Assembly (NCBI RefSeq): GCF_017115105.1
Contig: NZ_JABXKH010000064.1
Location: 62,001 to 126,000, forward strand
Source: Nostoc sp. NMS2
Lineage (GTDB): Bacteria; Cyanobacteriota; Cyanobacteriia; Cyanobacteriales; Nostocaceae
Length of the DNA stretch: 64,000 bases
Direction of reading: 5' to 3'
The translations under genes were made by a program, and so were the position numbers. The stretch's first letter is position 1; every line of letters starts with the position of its first letter. Of this stretch, positions 28,581-38,795 are shown piece after piece. The notes under the pieces were generated by a model that saw only the letters and a list, made by a program, of their open reading frames with translations, did not search any database and was not told the origin of the DNA.

Positions 28581-30203
28581 TTACTCCCATTCAATGGTTC
28601 CAGGCGGCTTAGATGTGATGTCATAAACCACCCGATTCACCCCTTTCACCTCATTCACAATCCGCGTGGAAATCACTTCTAGGACATCATAAGGCACTCT
28701 CGCCCAATCAGCAGTCATGCCATCTTCACTGGTAACAATCCGCAAGACGATAGGGTAAGCGTAAGTACGTTGATCGCCCATAACACCAACACTACGAATT
28801 GGCAGCAATACAGCAAATGCTTGCCAGAAATCATGATACATACCGCGTTGGTTAATTTCTTGCCGCACAATCAAATCAGCATCGCGCAAAATATTTAACC
28901 GCTCAGATGTAACTTCCCCCAAGATGCGAATTGCCAAACCAGGCCCAGGAAAAGGTTGTCGTTGGACAATTTCTTCTGGTAAACCAATGGAACGCCCAAC
29001 TTTGCGGACTTCATCTTTAAATAATTTCCGCAGTGGTTCTACCAATTTAAATCTTAGGTCTTTGGGTAAACCGCCAACATTGTGATGGCTCTTAATTTTT
29101 ACCGCTACCCGCTCACCAGTTTGGGGATCAACGTTGGTGTCAGCAGATTCGATGACATCTGGATAAAGAGTCCCTTGAGCTAGATAGTCAAAATGACCCA
29201 GGCGCTTGGAGGTTTCCTCAAATACATTGATAAATTCGTGTCCGATGCGGCGGCGTTTTTCTTCAGGATCTGTAATACCAGCAACCTTAGCTAAAAAGCG
29301 ATCGCGGGCATTAACATACTCTACAGGAATGTGAAATTGCTCTTGGAACAGCTTTACCAATCGCTCTGGCTCATACTTTCGCATAAAGCCTTGATCGATA
29401 AATACGCAAGTTAGTTGCTCACCAATGGCTTTATACAGCAAGAACGCCAGCGTCGAAGAATCCACTCCCCCAGATAGCGCCAACAGCACTCGCTTCTCGC
29501 CAACTCTGGTGCGAATTTCCCGAATTGCCTCTTCCACAAAAGCCGCAGTTGTCCAAGTGGGTTCACAATCGCAGATATGGTAGACAAAATTACGGATTAA
29601 TGCTATACCACCAAGAGAATGCACCACTTCTGGATGGAATTGAACACCGTAAAGTTTCCTTTCATGGTCGGCGATCGCCGCACAGGGCGTATTTTCTGTA
29701 TGTGCCAGCAATTCAAACCCTAATGGCATTTGGGTAACTGAGTCTCCGTGACTCATCCACATCGTGGTACCATCTTCAACATTAGTGAGCAAATCTGTGG
29801 GATCATCAATATATAATGATGCTTTGCCGTACTCACCTCGGTCAGCCTTTGCCACTTCGCCACCGAGTTGGTTTACCATTAGCTGCATCCCATAACAAAC
29901 ACCCAAAACGGGTATTCCCAAATTCCAGATTTCTAGGTCACAATGGGGAGCGTTGTCACCATAAACCGAACTCGGCCCACCAGAAAGGATGATTCCCTTG
30001 GGATTGAGTTGGCGTAATTGTTCAGAAGTAGTGCGATAGGATAAAACTTCAGAGTATACTTGAGTCTCGCGGATGCGACGAGCAATCAACTCAGAATATT
30101 GAGAGCCAAAGTCTAGAATTACTATCAATTGGCGATCAAGCCGCCCAACATTTTCCAATGTTTGGGGCGCTTGTTCTGTCGGTAGAGTCACCACTGTATT
30201 CAT
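28581..30203 (-). CDS. guaA: GMP synthase (glutamine-hydrolysing)
   Basis: 540 residues, normal for GuaA. It converts XMP to GMP with ATP and glutamine, the last step of guanine nucleotide synthesis. The glutamine amidotransferase domain (about 25-215) has Cys103 in GVCYGMQL and His190/Glu192 in QFHPE. The ATP pyrophosphatase domain has the P-loop LSGGVDSS at 244-250. The C-terminal dimer domain ends with [10 protein letters not shown], as in all GuaA. It lies downstream of cbiD on the same strand with a 224-base gap. Confidence 0.97.
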   Translation of the reverse strand: MNTVVTLPTEQAPQTLENVGRLDRQLIVILDFGSQYSELIARRIRETQVYSEVLSYRTTSEQLRQLNPKGIILSGGPSSVYGDNAPHCDLEIWNLGIPVLGVCYGMQLMVNQLGGEVAKADRGEYGKASLYIDDPTDLLTNVEDGTTMWMSHGDSVTQMPLGFELLAHTENTPCAAIADHERKLYGVQFHPEVVHSLGGIALIRNFVYHICDCEPTWTTAAFVEEAIREIRTRVGEKRVLLALSGGVDSSTLAFLLYKAIGEQLTCVFIDQGFMRKYEPERLVKLFQEQFHIPVEYVNARDRFLAKVAGITDPEEKRRRIGHEFINVFEETSKRLGHFDYLAQGTLYPDVIESADTNVDPQTGERVAVKIKSHHNVGGLPKDLRFKLVEPLRKLFKDEVRKVGRSIGLPEEIVQRQPFPGPGLAIRILGEVTSERLNILRDADLIVRQEINQRGMYHDFWQAFAVLLPIRSVGVMGDQRTYAYPIVLRIVTSEDGMTADWARVPYDVLEVISTRIVNEVKGVNRVVYDITSKPPGTIEWE

Positions 30204-30296
30204 GACGGGAGTGTTATATCTGTTAAGGGTAGATGCTTTGTGGTCTATGGTGATGCTATTATTCAGCCTGGTTAGACTGATAATGGTATAGAAGCC

Positions 30297-30330
30297 CTAG
30301 ACAAACGCGAGGTTATGTGCGTTTGTCTAG
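30297..30330. other. Perfect 12-base-pair hairpin between cbiD and guaA
   Basis: CTAGACAAACGC and GCGTTTGTCTAG are separated by 10 bases. Read on the minus strand it follows cbiD and precedes guaA but has no T-run, so it may slow or process the transcript rather than end it. Confidence 0.5.
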
Positions 30331-30427
30331 TTTTGGAGTCGGAGATGGTATTAGAACGATAAACTTACCCTAGAGTGGTTACTTAAAAGATTATTTATTT
30401 GAATTGTTTACGATTATTCATAATAAA

Positions 30428-31540
30428 TTAACATAATTTTCCCATCAAAAGAGCAGCAGTTTTACTCTTCAGGATAATTTTGCGATCGCGATCAAAGAGA
30501 ATAGAGCCACAGACTGTAACTGCTGTGCCCCTTTCGCTATGGCTTTGGATGTATTCTTGAGAACGAACATCGATAGTTTCGGCGATCGCACTGTAAACTT
30601 GATTTACCCAATCACTACCAGTTGCAGCATCTAGGGATTTTAGGTATGTTAGTGCGGCTTCGGCGGTAGCACTGTTAAACACAGCTTGGATATCTGGTAA
30701 TTTTAAACCTGCGATCGCACAGTGCGCTGCTAAAATTTCTCGTCTTCCATCAGCCAAGTAGTGATGGGTATGAAAAATCCCCCCGGCTAATTTCATCAAC
30801 TTACCGTGATAGCCAAATAATAAGATTTCTTTCACGCCCAGCACATCAGCTTCTACTAACATTGGGCCAAGCCAGTTAGCAGTTTTGACTAATTGTTCGG
30901 GATTAATCCCTAGTTTACGCGCTAAATCTAGCCCATTCTCACCGATACAGAATACTAGACTCTCAAAACGACTAGCTTTATTTTGTAATTCCGCCCGAAA
31001 GACTGCAAGCTGATCTGGTGTACTCAAAGGTTGAGAAATGCCGGTTGTACCTAAAAGCGAAAGTCCTTCCACCACACCAAAAGCAGAATTTGAAGTGCGA
31101 ACAGCAAGCGATCGCCCTTGAGGTAAAATAATCGTCACCGTGATTTTTTCCCCCGGTGCTAGCATTCGTTGCAAATTCTCTTGCAACAGCCTTTGAGCAT
31201 AAGCATAAATAGCCGGTTTATCATCAGCATTTAATTGCCTGCCAATCCCTTCCCCACCTTTAATAATTACAGTCTCACCCTCTTGCCTCCACTCCACCAG
31301 CGCCCAAATCGGTGTATCTTTAGTCAAATCGAGATTATCACCGGGATCGCTGCGAGCGATCGCCAAAGCCATATTCTCAGATAATCCTGCTACCTGTTCA
31401 ATGGGGATTTCGGCGATTTGAGCGGGTTCAATCAAATCTACAGATGCTAAAGTTAGGGATTTGCGATCGTGTAACCAATGTAAAGCTGCAACAGCAGCAG
31501 CACAGGCAAAGACGGGAAGTGTGTATCCAGAACGGGACAT
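30428..31540 (-). CDS. cbiD: Cobalt-precorrin-5B C1-methyltransferase
   Basis: 370 residues. CbiD methylates C1 in the anaerobic (early cobalt insertion) route to cobalamin. The family start MSRSGYTLPVFACAAAVAALHWL matches the usual GYTLPxFAxAAAxAA, and signature blocks include ATKD-like DLTKDTPIWALVEW, VEGLSLLGTTGISQPLS, and LLFGYHGKLMKLAGGIFHTHHYLADGRREI. It is a self-contained enzyme; other cob/cbi genes are not in the window. Confidence 0.95.
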   Translation of the reverse strand: MSRSGYTLPVFACAAAVAALHWLHDRKSLTLASVDLIEPAQIAEIPIEQVAGLSENMALAIARSDPGDNLDLTKDTPIWALVEWRQEGETVIIKGGEGIGRQLNADDKPAIYAYAQRLLQENLQRMLAPGEKITVTIILPQGRSLAVRTSNSAFGVVEGLSLLGTTGISQPLSTPDQLAVFRAELQNKASRFESLVFCIGENGLDLARKLGINPEQLVKTANWLGPMLVEADVLGVKEILLFGYHGKLMKLAGGIFHTHHYLADGRREILAAHCAIAGLKLPDIQAVFNSATAEAALTYLKSLDAATGSDWVNQVYSAIAETIDVRSQEYIQSHSERGTAVTVCGSILFDRDRKIILKSKTAALLMGKLC

Positions 31541-31554
31541 TTTGTAAATTTAAA

Positions 31555-31660
31555 AGTCAAAATAATTCTTCAAATTCGCTTGAGCGGCTGGAAGTATTTT
31601 ACGCAATGTACCAAGAGTTTTCGGCAGTCCGCTCCAAGCGAATTGTTAGATTGTTTTTAG
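31555..31660. repeat. Imperfect inverted repeat between cbiD and the metalloprotease
   Basis: AATTCGCTTGAGCGG (from 31572) faces CCGCTCCAAGCGAATT (31629-31644). It is a hairpin-forming dispersed repeat or element remnant directly downstream of the metalloprotease stop. Confidence 0.5.
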
Positions 31661-31672
31661 AATAGCCACTAT

Positions 31673-32536
31673 TCAAATACCGCCTGAGAATATTTGGGTA
31701 TAACTATTCCAACCACTGCCAATTACTTTCACGTCTACAGCCCAGTCATTGCTACCATCTTGCCACCCTTTGTGCCGATACCACTCCAGTGTGCCATCAG
31801 GTTTAACAGCATAGATTACTCCGGTCGCTGCAAGATGGCTTGAACGATCTGAATCAAATGGATAAATTTCTGATACAAATTGTTTATCTGTCTCTGAAAG
31901 TTCCGTATTCCAACCAACTGAAAAACCATCAGTTGTAAGTTGTGAAGGTATTGCATAAAGCATTATCGAGTCTCGATCAAACTTTGAGAATTGCGTTGCA
32001 TCCTTACTCTCTGCATGAAGTACATTCCTAACTGTTTTCTCCTCATCCCATCCCTGAGTTTGTCGATAGTAATCAATAACGGCTGTTCTATTCCATTTGA
32101 TTCCAGCTTCGGGATGCTTATGCTCGTGTGCAAATCCGAGAGCGTGACCGAATTCATGAAGCACTACTCTTGAATATTCATCATCAGGGGTGTCTGAACG
32201 CAGCCAACCAAAATTCATTGTTGGCTCATTAGGATCAGTCACTTCTAAAGCAGACCTACCAAGCTTTGACCAAGATCCCTCTCGTTGGAATGAGATTCGG
32301 ATTTCTGCATGAGGATCACTTCCAAACGCAAACTTAATGTTTGCAAATTGGCTCCATTGATGAGCAATTTGCTCAACCTTGGATTGAACTTCAGGAACTC
32401 CATCCAAGAAGCGAACTTGTAAAGTTCTGCCATTCTCCCAGAAGAAAGCAGATACACCTACAAGGGAGAATTCATCAGACGCTTGTCCTGAATCTGATAG
32501 CACTGGCACCGAACAAACCTTAATTTCATCAGCCAT
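31673..32536 (-). CDS. Metzincin metalloprotease with a short tachylectin-like C-terminus
   Basis: 287 residues. The zinc site HEFGHALGFAHEH (127-139) has the HExxHxxGxxH pattern and the Met-turn SIML lies at 190-193, so it is a metzincin of astacin/matrixin type that cuts proteins. Residues about 238-287 (VIYAVKPDGTLEWYRHKGW, GSGWNSYTQIFSGG) form one blade of a tachylectin-2 type beta-propeller, a sugar-binding fold that needs about five blades. The protein stops after one blade, so the lectin part looks truncated. No signal peptide is visible. Confidence 0.82.
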   Translation of the reverse strand: MADEIKVCSVPVLSDSGQASDEFSLVGVSAFFWENGRTLQVRFLDGVPEVQSKVEQIAHQWSQFANIKFAFGSDPHAEIRISFQREGSWSKLGRSALEVTDPNEPTMNFGWLRSDTPDDEYSRVVLHEFGHALGFAHEHKHPEAGIKWNRTAVIDYYRQTQGWDEEKTVRNVLHAESKDATQFSKFDRDSIMLYAIPSQLTTDGFSVGWNTELSETDKQFVSEIYPFDSDRSSHLAATGVIYAVKPDGTLEWYRHKGWQDGSNDWAVDVKVIGSGWNSYTQIFSGGI

Positions 32537-32739
32537 TTATACTACTTCCGATAACTTTATGGAGTGTACCGCACATCATGGTTTCAAAGACTATCGCATC
32601 CCATCAAGAATTTTTCATTTATGCACAACCAAGGATTTACGCTTGTTTGGATATGGCACCCACACAGGGTATTTTTACAGAATATTTCTTGATGAGTGTA
32701 TTCATCGCTCCATCAACAATCTCAAAGTCAGCCTTTCCG

Positions 32740-32776
32740 CAAAATTACGAATTACGAATTACAAATTACGAATTAG
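32740..32776. repeat. AATTACG heptamer array
   Basis: About four units, one of them changed to AATTACA, ending at the stop of the 98-residue gene. Confidence 0.75.
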
Positions 32777-33073
32777 TTAGACTCCCACTTCTGATAATAG
32801 AGCTTCCATAGCTTCCCAAGAAATTCCTTGTTGAATATAACGAGGTGCTTCAGGATTATAAGGACTGGCTACTCGGTCAATGTTGAGGATAATTGCCCCA
32901 TCTGGCAAAACTGGTACATCTGCATCAAATGCCGTTGGGCGCATCAAAGAGCTGGAAAAACCTTTGAAAATAGCAATTGTATCTTCCTCATCGGCAATTT
33001 CCACTATTACAATTAAGACTTCTTGGGGGCGTTTAGTGGTGTATTGTTCCAGTCGCTTACCAATGGAATTCAT
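32777..33073 (-). CDS. Conserved cyanobacterial protein of unknown function
   Basis: 98 residues, acidic. It reads EVLIVIVEIADEEDTIAIFKGFSSSLMRPTAFDADVPVLPDGAIILNIDRVASPYNPEAPRYIQ in two blocks of strands and loops, followed by a helix (ISWEAMEALLSEVGV). A compact soluble domain with no catalytic motif that I can name. I do not recognise a function. It follows the DUF3177-like membrane gene on the same strand after 34 bases, so the two may form an operon. Its stop lies next to AATTACG heptamers. Confidence 0.72.
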   Translation of the reverse strand: MNSIGKRLEQYTTKRPQEVLIVIVEIADEEDTIAIFKGFSSSLMRPTAFDADVPVLPDGAIILNIDRVASPYNPEAPRYIQQGISWEAMEALLSEVGV

Positions 33074-33107
33074 TTTTTTAAGTAGGGGGATGGTGACGTA
33101 GCGACAG

Positions 33108-33716
33108 TTACTGTGGTGTGGCTGAACGCCCCTGTTTGCCCAGCTTAATTAGAACAAAATAGCTTAAGTAAACCACATAAACTACTAAACTAGTTATGCC
33201 AAGAAAACCTAAGAACTCAGCTTTGCTATTAGCATGAAAATATTCTTTGAATAATAACGGAATCTCGAACCAGACGCGACAATAGGCAGTCTTCATCACA
33301 CTGGCAGAAAAAGCACAACCCAAAAATGGGATAAACGCTAGTGTACCCAAAATACAATAAACAGTTGTAGCCCAGCGCCAAGAGGTAAAAATAAATTTTA
33401 AAGCGCCACTGGTTTGATACTCAATTTCATCGTTGATATCTATCCAGAACCACAGCGAAATTGGGATCAAAATCTGAGCCATCAATCCAGAGATAAAGCT
33501 AACTGGATATTGGGCAATCATTAAGTAAATCGTGATTGCCACCAGGCTTGATACTTTCCAGTATATAGTCAACAAGCGTTGTATACCTTCTGTTTTTTGC
33601 ACAAATGCCCAAATCAGAAGAATTAGCGGAATAATTACCAAGAATAATACTGACAGTCGGTAATCAATCCAGACGAAAGGGCGAAACCAAACGTTATAGT
33701 CCATAGTTTTTCTCAA
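33108..33716 (-). CDS. DUF3177-like integral membrane protein
   Basis: 202 residues with about five membrane helices (roughly 18-38, 50-70, 74-92, 110-135, 168-190). The wording FRPFVWIDYRLSVLF, TIYWKVSSLVAITIYLMIAQYPVSF and FWIDINDEIEY fits the cyanobacterial DUF3177 family, function unknown. Start at ATG 33714-33716; Met5 is an alternative. Likely in an operon with the 98-residue gene downstream. Confidence 0.75.
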   Translation of the reverse strand: MRKTMDYNVWFRPFVWIDYRLSVLFLVIIPLILLIWAFVQKTEGIQRLLTIYWKVSSLVAITIYLMIAQYPVSFISGLMAQILIPISLWFWIDINDEIEYQTSGALKFIFTSWRWATTVYCILGTLAFIPFLGCAFSASVMKTAYCRVWFEIPLLFKEYFHANSKAEFLGFLGITSLVVYVVYLSYFVLIKLGKQGRSATPQ

Positions 33717-34666
33717 ACGATAAATAAAACATTTCTAACTAAGAGCAAGTATCTATAGGACTCATATTTGATTTTTGAAATAGACGTAGTGGCGTGACAA
33801 GACTAAAATGTTGCAATAAATTTTCTTGTGGGGCGGGCATCTTGCCCGCCAATTAGGACGGGCTAGAAGCCCATCCCACAAGAGTTTGCTAATGCACAAA
33901 TTTAGCTGTGCCACGCCAGTAGGGTGTGTTAGCGACAGCGTAACGCACCAAAAGCTTTGGAGTCAGGTGCGTTACGGCTTACGCCTAACACACCCTACAT
34001 ATACTTAGATTTTTTCATAAATCAAATCGGATTCCTATATAACTGACAAACCTGTAAGCTATTAGCTAGCTAGTAGTCTATCTATATTACAAACAGTTTA
34101 ATCAAAGCACAAAATCTAGCCTCAAGACTGCGCTCTAACTTCTTTGTGCAAGCAAGTGGCTACCCAACTTATACCATTTCACACAATTTATACTATAAAT
34201 ACGTTTATAGGGGCATACAGATGTACGCCCCTACAGCCAATTTATTTGTTGCAAAGATTTTTGGAAAAGGTATTACATGGTCAGTTGTTTAATATACTTT
34301 CCTAAATCTCTCTATTTTGCAAAAAAACAAGCAACTCAAAGACCCTAAACTTAGATTTTGCACCTACTTGTAGTAGCGTCAGGGAGCCTTTTCCAAACCC
34401 ACCCAGCAGCTATATACTTGATACTTGCGGACAAAAGCCCAATTTTTTTGGGTGTAAAGGTTTCCTTTTCAAGATAAAAACTCTCAAAGCTTAACCTTCA
34501 TACATCCAATAACTCCAGATATTTCATCAATTTTTCTTCGTTAGATAAAATTATGAAAGAGGAAGAGTACGATTTGAGCCGGAAGTAGCGTAAAAGTGCG
34601 AAATCTCAGTAAGTAAATCTTGGTTGCTTGGTGACAAACGAACAGAAAATTCACTTGTTTAAATTT
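33717..34666. other. 950-base region of dispersed repeats, no gene
   Basis: 33830-33880 has GGGCGGGCATCTTGCCCGCC and GGACGGGCTAGAAGCCCATCCC hairpins. 33920-34000 has an inverted pair TAGGGTGTGTTAG / CTAACACACCCTA around GCGTTACG units. 34205-34230 has GGGGCATACAGATGTACGCCCC. The remainder is AT-rich. Frames here follow the repeats and are not accepted. Confidence 0.65.
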
Positions 34667-34912
34667 CTAGTCGTCATAAACCCGGCATTCAATTGCATCT
34701 GGGTTGTCATCACAATACTGTTCTAGAGAATTTTTTGGCTTGCTTTGGCGTTTGTGGGAAGCTTCAGCTTGCAATTCTTCTACTGCATCCCAAGCAGCAG
34801 CACATTCTGGTGAACTGCTACCGTTAATGTCACAAACAGTACGCGCTTGTTCTACTTCTTCTTGAATTTTCTCTTGGATGTCGCCTTTTGCTGTTTCTTG
34901 GATGTTGGTCAT
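34667..34912 (-). CDS. cp12: CP12, redox switch of the Calvin cycle
   Basis: 81 residues. CP12 is an intrinsically flexible protein that ties GAPDH and phosphoribulokinase into an inactive complex in the dark. Both cysteine pairs are present (Cys27/Cys37 and Cys67/Cys76), with the core AWDAVEELQ at 40-48 and the C-terminal CDDNPDAIECRVYDD that enters the GAPDH active site. Oxidation of the cysteines makes the disulphides that drive complex formation. It is a single-gene unit. Confidence 0.95.
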   Translation of the reverse strand: MTNIQETAKGDIQEKIQEEVEQARTVCDINGSSSPECAAAWDAVEELQAEASHKRQSKPKNSLEQYCDDNPDAIECRVYDD

Positions 34913-35281
34913 TGCTTTAGTCTCGTTGTGTGTTGTTAATACTAGTATAGAAAAACTTCAGAAATGGCAGATTTTAGCTTGATTACTAACCATTCTAACT
35001 ATTTAGCTCATAAGTTAGTACTTTAGCCTGTTGATTTATAACCAATACAGTAAACTGCCGCATCTATAATGCATTCATCTTTATGTTTTAAGATTTTGTG
35101 GAATCAGTACCATAGATAAACAATCATACAATATATTTAGATGCATCTATTAGGGAATGACAACCCCAGCTTCTTGGAATGGAGGAGACAAAAGGCTGGC
35201 ACTAATTTTTGTAGGATGCAATTCTTCCCATAATAAAAATCAAAACCTACTAGCCCAAAAAGAGAAAAAAGCTCAAAACTC
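34913..35281. other. 369-base spacer between the divergent CP12 and FIST genes
   Basis: AT-rich and non-repetitive. Promoters of both divergent genes should lie here. I could not choose convincing -10/-35 pairs. Confidence 0.45.
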
Positions 35282-36517
35282 ATGGCAGACCAAATGCAGT
35301 GGGCAAACGCCCTATCAACCCATCATTCTTTAGAAGCCGCCGTTACGGATGTGGTGGAACGTGCTGTCTCATCGTTAACAGCACCTGCGGATCTAGGACT
35401 GGTATTCATTTCGTCTGCTTTTACGAGTGAGTATTCCCGATTGTTACCTTTGTTAGCTGAGAAACTTTCTGTACCTGTGCTAATTGGCTGTAGTGGTGGA
35501 GGTGTGATTGGGACGACAGTTAACGGAGAAACCCAAGAGCTAGAAGCTGAACCAGCTATTAGCTTGACTTTAGCGCATCTTCCAGGGGTGAAGGTTCAAG
35601 TTTTTCATGTTGTTGCTGAAGAATTACCTGACTTAGATAGTTCTCCAGATGCTTGGGTTGATTTGATTGGTGTGCCAGCATCACCGACACCCCAGTTCAT
35701 TTTACTGTCTAGTTCCTTCGCCTCTGGAATCAACGATTTGTTGCAGGGGTTGGATTTTGCTTATCCAGGATCGGTGATAGTGGGAGGACAGGCGAGTGGT
35801 GGAGGTATGGGTGGTCGTGCTGCCCTCTTTTGTAATGAGACTGACGGGGAGGAATGCCAAAGCTTGTATCGTGAGGGCACTGTTGGGATAGCTTTGACTG
35901 GCAATATTGTTTTGGAAACGATTGTAGCCCAAGGATGCCGACCGATTGGCAAACCATTGCAAGTTACAAAAGCCGATCGCAACATCATCTTAGAGTTAGA
36001 TGAGCAAGTGCCGCTAGTGGTGTTGCGAGATTTGATTGCTAGTCTGAGCGAACACGAACGAACTTTAGCACAGCATTCTTTGTTTGTTGGTGTGGCGATG
36101 GATGAGTTTAAGCTGGCTTTGCAGCAGGGAGACTTTTTAATTCGTGGTATTCTTGGGGTTGATCCTACAGCTGGAGCGATCGCAATTGGCGATCGTGTTC
36201 GTCCCGGTCAAAGGCTGCAATTCCACCTCCGCGATGCCCAAGCCTCTGCTGAAGACCTAGAATTACTCCTCCAAAGTTATCAAACCCAACGAGCATCTGA
36301 ACCCTCTGCCGTCGCCGCCTTAATGTTTTCCTGTCTGGGGCGAGGCGAAGGACTCTATGGTAAACCCAATTTCGATTCTGAACTATTTCGCCGCTACCTT
36401 AGCGATATTCCTGTAGGTGGGTTTTTTTGTGGTGGTGAAATCGGCCCTATTGGTGGCAGAACCTTCTTACATGCCTACACTTCCGCATTTGGAATTTGTC
36501 GCCAAAATCAGTTATGA
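35282..36517 (+). CDS. FIST-domain sensory protein
   Basis: 411 residues with FIST_N (about 30-230) and FIST_C (about 240-395). Markers are PVLIGCSGGGVIGTTVNGE, SVIVGGQASGGGMGGRAALFC, CRPIGKPLQVTKADRNIILELD, and AALMFSCLGRGEGLYGKPNFDSELFR, ending in IGGRTFLHAYTSAFGI. FIST domains are thought to bind small ligands such as amino acids for signal transduction. There is no attached output domain, so it would signal through a partner. A 16-base-pair hairpin follows the gene. Confidence 0.9.
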   Translation: MADQMQWANALSTHHSLEAAVTDVVERAVSSLTAPADLGLVFISSAFTSEYSRLLPLLAEKLSVPVLIGCSGGGVIGTTVNGETQELEAEPAISLTLAHLPGVKVQVFHVVAEELPDLDSSPDAWVDLIGVPASPTPQFILLSSSFASGINDLLQGLDFAYPGSVIVGGQASGGGMGGRAALFCNETDGEECQSLYREGTVGIALTGNIVLETIVAQGCRPIGKPLQVTKADRNIILELDEQVPLVVLRDLIASLSEHERTLAQHSLFVGVAMDEFKLALQQGDFLIRGILGVDPTAGAIAIGDRVRPGQRLQFHLRDAQASAEDLELLLQSYQTQRASEPSAVAALMFSCLGRGEGLYGKPNFDSELFRRYLSDIPVGGFFCGGEIGPIGGRTFLHAYTSAFGICRQNQL

Positions 36518-36580
36518 GTTATGAATTAGACTGTTGTTTATACAGTAATTCTATCTGATTTGTGAAAATTCGCAGTGTCC

Positions 36581-36613
36581 AGATCCCCGACTTCTTAAAG
36601 AAGTCGGGGATCT
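36581..36613. terminator. Perfect 16-base-pair hairpin after the FIST gene
   Basis: AGATCCCCGACTTCTT and its complement are separated by one base. The T-run is weak (TCTTACTTTT). It is a dispersed repeat used as a terminator-like stem; a related hairpin ends the kdp operon at 41879. Confidence 0.6.
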
Positions 36614-36890
36614 TACTTTTCACTGTCTTTCTATATTTACAGATATATATCGAGATAAACGCTCTGAATACTTATCTATATAGACAAGTATATTTCTTGT
36701 ATAGGCTAGTTTAAATATTAATTTATACCTTGTATTCTCTAACAAAAAGATCGATGATTGATTGAGAAAAGACATAGTTATAGGTTAGCTAATAATAATG
36801 TCAATATACTTCATTGTTTTTTCTGATTCAGCGCCAAAAAATATCTGATATTTCTCTGAAATTTATTCATGTCGGAGTTGAAATAATCCA
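36614..36890. promoter_or_regulatory. AT-rich leader region of the kdp operon
   Basis: 277 bases, about 75% A/T by eye, with several TATAGA/TATATA runs around 36645-36700. No regulator site for KdpE is assigned. Confidence 0.4.
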
Positions 36891-38636
36891 ATGCTAGAAG
36901 GATGGATTCAAATTGCCTTGACGCTGCTAATTATAGTAGCGATTACTCCATTTTTTGGGCGCTATATGGCGCGTGTATACCTAGAGCAAAGTACTTTTCT
37001 CGACCCAGTTTTGAATCCGGTTGAGCGAGTGCTTTATGCTTTAGTTGGTGTTAAAGCCAAAGAAAACATGACTGGCTGGCAGTATGGGCGGGCAATCGTT
37101 TACAGCAACGTAGTAATGGGGTTGCTGCTTTTCTTTATCATCATGAGTCAAGGATGGTTGCCCCTCAATCCCACGGGGATAAAAGCCCCAACTTGGGATA
37201 CAATACTGCATACTACAATTTCCTTTATTACTAATACCAACCAGCAGCATTATTCTGGTGAAACCTACATGAGCTATGCCAGCCAAATGTGGGGACTGGG
37301 TTATCACATGTTTACCTCTGCTGGCACTGGTTTGGCTGTAGGAATTGCTTTTATTCGGGGATTGACGGGTAGATCGTTAGGCAACTTTTATGTAGACATA
37401 ATTCGCTCGATTACCCGAATTTTGCTGCCTATTTGTATTGTGGGCGGGATTATATTGATGGCTGCTGGCGTTCCTGAAACTCTGGCGGGTGTAGCTGTAT
37501 TCCCTACCTTGGAAGATCCGAATATTAGTCAAGCGATCGCTCGTGGCCCTGTTGCCCACTTTGAAATTATCAAGCAATTAGGGGAAAACGGCGGCGGCTT
37601 TTTCGCTATCAACTCAGCACATCCCTTTGAAAATCCCAGTGGATTTACGAATTTAATTCAGATCGTGGCAATGCTTTCGATTCCCACATCCCTGATCTAT
37701 ACTTATGGGTTGTTTGCCAATAACACCAAACAAGCCTGGTTACTATACGGCATGGTCGGTGTAATTTTTCTAGGATTTCTGATTGTCACTGCCATTGGTG
37801 AATACAACGGCAATCCGGCTGTAAATGCGCTTTTGGGCAGTCAGCAACCGAACTTAGAGGGGAAAGAAGTCCGGTTTGGTTGGGCAGAATCGGCATTATT
37901 TGCGGTAAGTACAACCGGCACTATGTGCGGCGCAGTCAACAGTTTCCACGATTCCTTCATGCCCGCCGGCGGTTTTATTTTTCTCTCTAATATGTTCCTG
38001 CAAATTATGTGGGGTGGACAGGGTACAGGAACAGCTTACTTGTTTGCCTATAGCATCCTGGCGGTATTTGTCACAGGTTTGATGGTGGGACGCACGCCAG
38101 AATTTCTGGGACGCAAAATTGAAAAGCGTGAGGTTGTACTTGCTAGCTTCTTGATTTTGCTAGTTCACCCCATTGCCATTTTGATTCCGGGGGGAATCGC
38201 CTTAGCATTTCCTGACCAATTGGCAGGGATTAGCAATCCCGGCTTTCATGGCTTTTCTCAAGTTATTTACGAATATGCCTCAGCTGCTGCGAACAACGGT
38301 TCTGGTTTTGAAGGTTTAGGCGATTCACAACCTTCTCCTTTTGCCAACGCTACAGGTACAGCACCAACTGTAACTGCTTTGTGGTGGAACTTGAGTACCT
38401 GCTTCAGTTTACTAGCTGGACGCTATATCCCAATTTTAGGTTTGCTGTTATTAGCAGATAGTATGTCTCGCAAGCAAGCTGTTCCTTACACCACTGGTAC
38501 ATTACGAACCGATACCGGACTATTTACAGGCGTTACCGCAGGCGTAATTTTAATCCTGGGCGCACTCACATTCTTCCCAGTGCTGGCATTAGGCCCCATC
38601 GCTGAAGCTTTCTTTATCGCTAAAGGCATCGGCTAG
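36891..38636 (+). CDS. kdpA: Potassium-transporting ATPase subunit A
   Basis: 581 residues, about ten membrane helices, the K+-conducting channel-like subunit of the Kdp pump. Selectivity-filter-like segments are visible: [47 protein letters not shown], and NNGSGFEGL. The N-terminus [15 protein letters not shown] is the usual first helix. It is the first gene of kdpABGC. A repeat block and heptamer array (159 bases) separates it from kdpB. Confidence 0.97.
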   Translation: MLEGWIQIALTLLIIVAITPFFGRYMARVYLEQSTFLDPVLNPVERVLYALVGVKAKENMTGWQYGRAIVYSNVVMGLLLFFIIMSQGWLPLNPTGIKAPTWDTILHTTISFITNTNQQHYSGETYMSYASQMWGLGYHMFTSAGTGLAVGIAFIRGLTGRSLGNFYVDIIRSITRILLPICIVGGIILMAAGVPETLAGVAVFPTLEDPNISQAIARGPVAHFEIIKQLGENGGGFFAINSAHPFENPSGFTNLIQIVAMLSIPTSLIYTYGLFANNTKQAWLLYGMVGVIFLGFLIVTAIGEYNGNPAVNALLGSQQPNLEGKEVRFGWAESALFAVSTTGTMCGAVNSFHDSFMPAGGFIFLSNMFLQIMWGGQGTGTAYLFAYSILAVFVTGLMVGRTPEFLGRKIEKREVVLASFLILLVHPIAILIPGGIALAFPDQLAGISNPGFHGFSQVIYEYASAAANNGSGFEGLGDSQPSPFANATGTAPTVTALWWNLSTCFSLLAGRYIPILGLLLLADSMSRKQAVPYTTGTLRTDTGLFTGVTAGVILILGALTFFPVLALGPIAEAFFIAKGIG

Positions 38637-38788
38637 GGAGTGGGGAGTGGGGGAGATGAGGGAGCAGGGGGAGCAGGGGGAGAAAGAATAAAGAACTAAT
38701 GCCCCATGCCCCATGCCCCATGCCCAATGCCCCATTCCCAATTACGAATTACGAATTACGAATTACGAATTACGAATTACGAATTAAT
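38634..38788. repeat. Dispersed G-rich/C-rich repeat (copy 5) with AATTACG heptamers inside the kdp operon
   Basis: GGGAGTGG and GGGGGAGCA units, CCCCATG units, then six AATTACG heptamers (about 38740-38785). It fills the kdpA-kdpB gap. Confidence 0.85.
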
Positions 38789-38795
38789 TTAATAT

